Shown: positions 44,886-49,173 of the stretch, in pieces
How positions within the stretch are numbered: the stretch's first letter is position 1
How the letters are laid out: each line of letters opens with the position of its first letter
Assembly: GCA_017626395.1 (NCBI GenBank)
Contig: JAGAIU010000069.1
Coordinates: 98,015 to 147,187 of the forward strand
Length of the DNA: 49,173 nt
From: Clostridia bacterium
GTDB lineage: Bacteria; Bacillota; Clostridia; TANB77; CAG-465
Direction of reading: 5' to 3'
Translations under genes and position numbers: made by a program
The notes under the pieces: generated by a model
The model's input: only the letters and a program-made list of their open reading frames with translations
Database searches by the model: none
Told to the model about the DNA's origin: nothing

Positions 44886-47800
44886 ATGAAAAGAAAAATT
44901 GGAATAATTATTATGTTAGTTATGCTACTATTTACTACAAATAGCAGCATACTACAAAATCTTATGGTTGTTGCAGCTATAACTGAACCAGAAGTATTAG
45001 ATAGCAATAGATATCTATTTACTTTACCTACTGTTGCATCAGAAGAATGGAGAACAATTACTGTAACAGAGCCATGTTCTTCAATAGATATAACAGTATC
45101 TGGTACTTTTGATAGTCCTGTATCCTTTGGTGTATATGCTTCTCAAGACAGAGCAAGTATACCACTAGCAGATAGAGGAATAACTTTACAAGCTTCAAAT
45201 GCAATAACTGAAGAAACAAATATACCAGTGGCAATAGAAGAACCAGGTACATATTGGTTATATTTTACAAATTCTTGTAATTTAAATCCATATTATTATG
45301 ATGAGGGTGTAAATACAAGTGGAATAATTTGTGAATATAAAGTATTAAAAGGTGATTCATACGAAAATAACAATACAATGGAAAATGCTACTCCTTTACT
45401 TGCAAATACTCCACATGAATTTACATTACTTGGTATGGGAGATAGAGACTGGTTTAAATGTACAGTATATGATTTAGCAGATCCTCTATCTGTTACAATA
45501 GGATGTAATGAGGGAAATTTTGATTCGCGTTTATCTTATACAGTATATTATTTAAATGAATATACAGGTAATTTAAATCGTATAGGTGGAGTTGGAGACG
45601 TGAATCAGGCCTCTGGTGCTATAATTTCTACTACTACAAAAACATATACACTTGAAGATGTAGGAGATTATTATATACATGTTACAAATGCTTCAAATCT
45701 AAATTCACAATATTATTGGGGAGATAATGATATTCCGCTAACAATTACAACTAATTTTGGATATGATGAAAGTAAAATAGCTGTAGAACTGGCAGAAAAC
45801 GAATTTTTACTTAAAGTTTATGATAAAACAGGTATAATACCAAATTTACCAGTAACAATTAATAGTGAATTATATAAAACAGATGAAAGAGGTATGATAA
45901 TATTTGAAGACGAAATAAATAAAGAGGAAGATGTACAATCTATATCTGTTGCAATAGAATCACAAGATGGTAAATATTCTCGATATTATATGAATCCGTT
46001 TTATATAAATAAAGATACAAAAGTTGGATTTGTAAAATTAAAGGCAGCAGGAGAATCAGACTATGAATTAATGTCTGCTTTAATAGGAAAATATGATGTT
46101 TTAAATGGAACTAAAAAAGCTTGCTTTAGAAATGATGTGAAAACTATTATAACAGTTCAACCTTATTCAGAAGTTGGAATAGATAAATATGTTATTATGC
46201 AAGGAAATGAAGTGATAGCAGAATCAAAATTAAGAGCTATCGAAGTTGCGGGTGGAAATTTTAAAATAGGTGAAGATGTATATGTAGTATTATACGATAT
46301 TGATGGAAACGAACTTTCAAAAACATTACTTAATATGAAAGTAATAGCAATAGATACTAGTTTAATTTCTAAACTTTCAATAAGTGATAAATTAAGCATA
46401 ACTATTTCTCCTAATATTCCATATTTAGATGAAGCTAAGTTTGATTTTAAATTAAATGATGGAGATCTTCCTACATTTAGTATAACAGACGATACTATAA
46501 AAGTTGGAGTAAATATAGACTTAGCAGAATTATCAGATAAGAGCGTTTCAGAACAAATTAAAAAAATAAAAGAATTACAATATCCAAGTACTATTAAAGA
46601 TAGTTATTCATTAACAACACAAACAGGATTGTATGCAGAACTTAAATTCTGCGATGGACTTCTTGTAAGTAGTGGTGGTTCTGCTTTTGTAAAATTAGGA
46701 TTAAAAGGTGAAGTATCTAGAGATTTTATTGTATCTACACCAATAGGTTTTGTACCACTTACTACAACTATAGGATTAGATGGTGAATTTAAATTTGAAC
46801 CCTCTGTCCATACAAACGTGTATACAGGAAACGTTGAATATGACCAAAATATAGAAGCAGAATTAAAAGCAAATGCTTCAATAGGTGTTGGTATAACAGA
46901 TGCCTCTTTAAGTGCTTATGGAGAGGGAACTATAAAGGCTAAATCTAAAAAATTATCAACTATAGATGCAGTAACAGCTAATTTAGACTTTGGTATATAT
47001 TTAAAAATAAATAGCTTTTTATACAAATATCATCTTTATGAGAAAAAAGATTTTGTAATATATGAAAGAGGAAGTACACAAGCTTTAAATTTACAAAATC
47101 AATCTTTAATGGCTATGTCAGAAGATTTATACAATTTAGAAAATTATAGTGTATTAGAAAGAGACTATTTAGCTAATAGAAGTAAATTCTATACTAATAG
47201 TGCATCATCAACATATAATAATACACTTCAATCTAGTACATATCCATATATTGAACCACAAATGGTAAATAATAATGGTATTATAATGATGGCATATCTA
47301 GACGACAATGGTGGCGAAGATAATGCAAACTTCCAACAACTAGTATATTCAATATATAATAGTAAATGGCAACAGCCAGTAGCTATAGATGAAGATACAA
47401 ATATAGAAAATAGTTTCTATTTATATACAGATAATTCAGATATTTATATGGTATATACTGAATTAAATAATACCGTATCAGAAACAATTACTGCAGAAGA
47501 AATGGCTAAAATGCAAGAAATAGTAATTGCTAAATATGATAAAGCACAATCTAAATTTGCAGATATGGCTACATTAACAAATAATGAAACTTATGACTTT
47601 AACCCAAGAATGACAGTTATAAATGGTGTACCTGTTGTAGTATGGTTAAATAATACAGACAATAATATGCTAGGTACAACTAATAACAACTCAATATATT
47701 ATAGTAAATATGAGAATAATACATGGACAGAACCACAAGCATTATTAAGTGGCTCTACCGCTATTACTAAAATGGAAATGGGTATATTAAATAATGAAGT

Positions 47801-49173
47801 AAGTATAGCATACATAAACGATACTGATAATAATCTTTCTACATTTGAAGATAGAATATTAAATGTTATAAACTTAGATAAAGAAAATAAACAATTAGTA
47901 AGTGATATAGGAACATCATCATATGTAGAATATACAAAATACAATAACAATGACATGTTAGTATGGAAAAAAGATGACAAAATTCAAGGTATATCTAATA
48001 TAAATACAGATATACAAGACATTTACACAAGTAACTCATTACTTTCTGCAAGCGATATTAAATTAATTAAAAACTATGATGGTAATGATATGATTACTTT
48101 TGTAAAACCATTAGAAAATGAACAAAAAACAAAATTATTTGGAGTAAAAAACATAGATGGTCAGTGGAAAAATGAAAGAGTAATATATTCTCAAAATGCA
48201 AATGACTATGTAGATGCATATGGTATAACTACATATAATACAAATTACTTAATTGCAGTAGTTCTTGATTCTAATGTAGATATGGAAACTCTAGATAAAA
48301 CAAGTAATTTACAAACAATGAGAATATATAACAGTGCAGACCCTCAAATCTATGTACAAGATATTACAATAGATGGAAATACTGTAAGTATGAATTTAAT
48401 ACTAGATAATATAGCAGATTGTAAACAAACAACTCAAAAAATTGAAATATTAGATTCAGAAGACAACGTTATTTATACAGAAGATATAGTAGCAGTGGCA
48501 CAAATTGGTGAAGCTAAAGAAATACCTATAACATTTACTTTAGATAATCCAATAAGTTCAGAAAACTACACTATAAAATGTAGAATGAGACCATCTACTA
48601 TGACCTCAGATGTAATTAAAGAGGCTGAATTTAATCTAAGACAAGTAGATTTTGAAGTGTATTCAGAACAAATAGTAATGAATGGTAAAAACTATGTTTC
48701 ATTAACTGTTGAAAATAATGGATATTATAACTCTAAATCAGCACTAAATATATATAAAGTTAATGCTACAGAAGAAAGTATGGTAGATGAAAAAGTAAAA
48801 ACTATAGTTACTAATCCTTTAGGACATGGTGAATCAGCACATTACTTCTTAGAAGTAACAGATGAATTATTACCAGATGGTAAAACTGAAGGGGTAATTA
48901 AAGTGGTTGCAAATACAGTAGAAGGTGTAGAAGAACTAGCTATTACAGATAATACAACAAGTGTAGCTGTTGCAAACTTCTCCGAAGAGGAACCATATAT
49001 AAAAGGTGACTTAAATAATGATGGATTAGTAAATTCTGCAGATGCAGCTAAAGCATTAGTATTGTATAAATATAACAATGCTACAGAGGAAGAATTAAAA
49101 CGTGGAGATATGAATGATGATGGATTAATGAATTCTGCAGATGCTGCTAAAATACTTACTGTATATAAATATG
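44886..49173 (+). CDS. Large secreted dockerin-domain protein (3' end cut by window)
   Basis: The frame is open from ATG 44886 to the window edge (about 1429 codons). A signal peptide (MKRKIGIIIMLVMLLFTTNSS) precedes two bacterial pre-peptidase-like beta domains (about 30-300; GTFDSPVSFGVYA and DRDWFKCTVY with GDYYIHVTNAS). A long beta-rich middle follows, with a region at about 800-1150 whose repeated phrases (PRMTVINGVPVVVWLN, KYNNNDMLVWKKDDK) resemble propeller-type repeats. A CARDB-like segment (VYSEQIVMNGKNYVSLTVENNG) comes before the C-terminal dockerin, which nearly matches that of the preceding gene at DNA level. The dockerin is complete apart from the last residue or two. Substrate unknown. 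Confidence 0.8.
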   Translation, partial: MKRKIGIIIMLVMLLFTTNSSILQNLMVVAAITEPEVLDSNRYLFTLPTVASEEWRTITVTEPCSSIDITVSGTFDSPVSFGVYASQDRASIPLADRGITLQASNAITEETNIPVAIEEPGTYWLYFTNSCNLNPYYYDEGVNTSGIICEYKVLKGDSYENNNTMENATPLLANTPHEFTLLGMGDRDWFKCTVYDLADPLSVTIGCNEGNFDSRLSYTVYYLNEYTGNLNRIGGVGDVNQASGAIISTTTKTYTLEDVGDYYIHVTNASNLNSQYYWGDNDIPLTITTNFGYDESKIAVELAENEFLLKVYDKTGIIPNLPVTINSELYKTDERGMIIFEDEINKEEDVQSISVAIESQDGKYSRYYMNPFYINKDTKVGFVKLKAAGESDYELMSALIGKYDVLNGTKKACFRNDVKTIITVQPYSEVGIDKYVIMQGNEVIAESKLRAIEVAGGNFKIGEDVYVVLYDIDGNELSKTLLNMKVIAIDTSLISKLSISDKLSITISPNIPYLDEAKFDFKLNDGDLPTFSITDDTIKVGVNIDLAELSDKSVSEQIKKIKELQYPSTIKDSYSLTTQTGLYAELKFCDGLLVSSGGSAFVKLGLKGEVSRDFIVSTPIGFVPLTTTIGLDGEFKFEPSVHTNVYTGNVEYDQNIEAELKANASIGVGITDASLSAYGEGTIKAKSKKLSTIDAVTANLDFGIYLKINSFLYKYHLYEKKDFVIYERGSTQALNLQNQSLMAMSEDLYNLENYSVLERDYLANRSKFYTNSASSTYNNTLQSSTYPYIEPQMVNNNGIIMMAYLDDNGGEDNANFQQLVYSIYNSKWQQPVAIDEDTNIENSFYLYTDNSDIYMVYTELNNTVSETITAEEMAKMQEIVIAKYDKAQSKFADMATLTNNETYDFNPRMTVINGVPVVVWLNNTDNNMLGTTNNNSIYYSKYENNTWTEPQALLSGSTAITKMEMGILNNEVSIAYINDTDNNLSTFEDRILNVINLDKENKQLVSDIGTSSYVEYTKYNNNDMLVWKKDDKIQGISNINTDIQDIYTSNSLLSASDIKLIKNYDGNDMITFVKPLENEQKTKLFGVKNIDGQWKNERVIYSQNANDYVDAYGITTYNTNYLIAVVLDSNVDMETLDKTSNLQTMRIYNSADPQIYVQDITIDGNTVSMNLILDNIADCKQTTQKIEILDSEDNVIYTEDIVAVAQIGEAKEIPITFTLDNPISSENYTIKCRMRPSTMTSDVIKEAEFNLRQVDFEVYSEQIVMNGKNYVSLTVENNGYYNSKSALNIYKVNATEESMVDEKVKTIVTNPLGHGESAHYFLEVTDELLPDGKTEGVIKVVANTVEGVEELAITDNTTSVAVANFSEEEPYIKGDLNNDGLVNSADAAKALVLYKYNNATEEELKRGDMNDDGLMNSADAAKILTVYKY

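Overview
The window is a very AT-rich stretch of a Gram-positive, clostridial-type chromosome, probably from an uncultured low-GC Clostridia member. The signs are AGGAGG ribosome sites, TTGACA-N17-TATAAT promoters, U-tailed hairpin terminators, a ClpP/ClpX/trigger-factor cluster, DUF421 and DUF4364-type genes, dockerin-tailed secreted proteins and an SOS-boxed YneA-like gene. I see no rRNA, tRNA, CRISPR array, insertion sequence or phage structural gene.

Layout. 1-4404: end of a wall-anchored Ig-like protein, then a secreted CAP/Ig-like/dockerin protein. 4461-13913: rlmB, a U32-family protein, a zinc-ribbon membrane protein, small membrane proteins including a DUF421 gene, dapA, two twin terminator units and a DbpA-like DEAD-box helicase. 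14051-19544: two orphan genes, engB, an orphan with a structured leader, serS, a DUF4364-like gene, cmk and a plsC-like gene. 19704-22733: a tandem array of four orphan paralogues, each with its own promoter and terminator. 22863-25841: a MarR regulator, typA and a ProX-type tRNA deacylase. 25995-33636: a two-gene cyclic-beta-glucan-synthase-like system (GT84/glycoamylase-like membrane protein plus GH94 phosphorylase). 33743-36144: three orphans. 36339-39560: tig-clpP-clpX. 39631-43502: a YigZ-type gene, four more orphan-family genes and a yneA-like SOS gene. 43630-49173: two secreted dockerin proteins, the second cut by the window edge.

The main discovery candidate is a recoding signal. Five genes (starting at 14051, 21247, 22058, 42247 and 42833) can only be read as full-length proteins through a +1 frameshift, and in all five the shift falls exactly at an in-frame CGG codon. 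The frame resumes one base later, on a GGN (Gly) triplet. Reading both strands I found no other in-frame CGG in any gene of the window, roughly 14,000 codons. CGG therefore looks unassigned as ordinary arginine here and acts as a +1 frameshift (or CGGN quadruplet) signal. All five genes are orphans, four of them in a family of about 190-230 aa that also has unshifted members. This was found by eye and needs genome-wide counting, tRNA inspection and proteomics.
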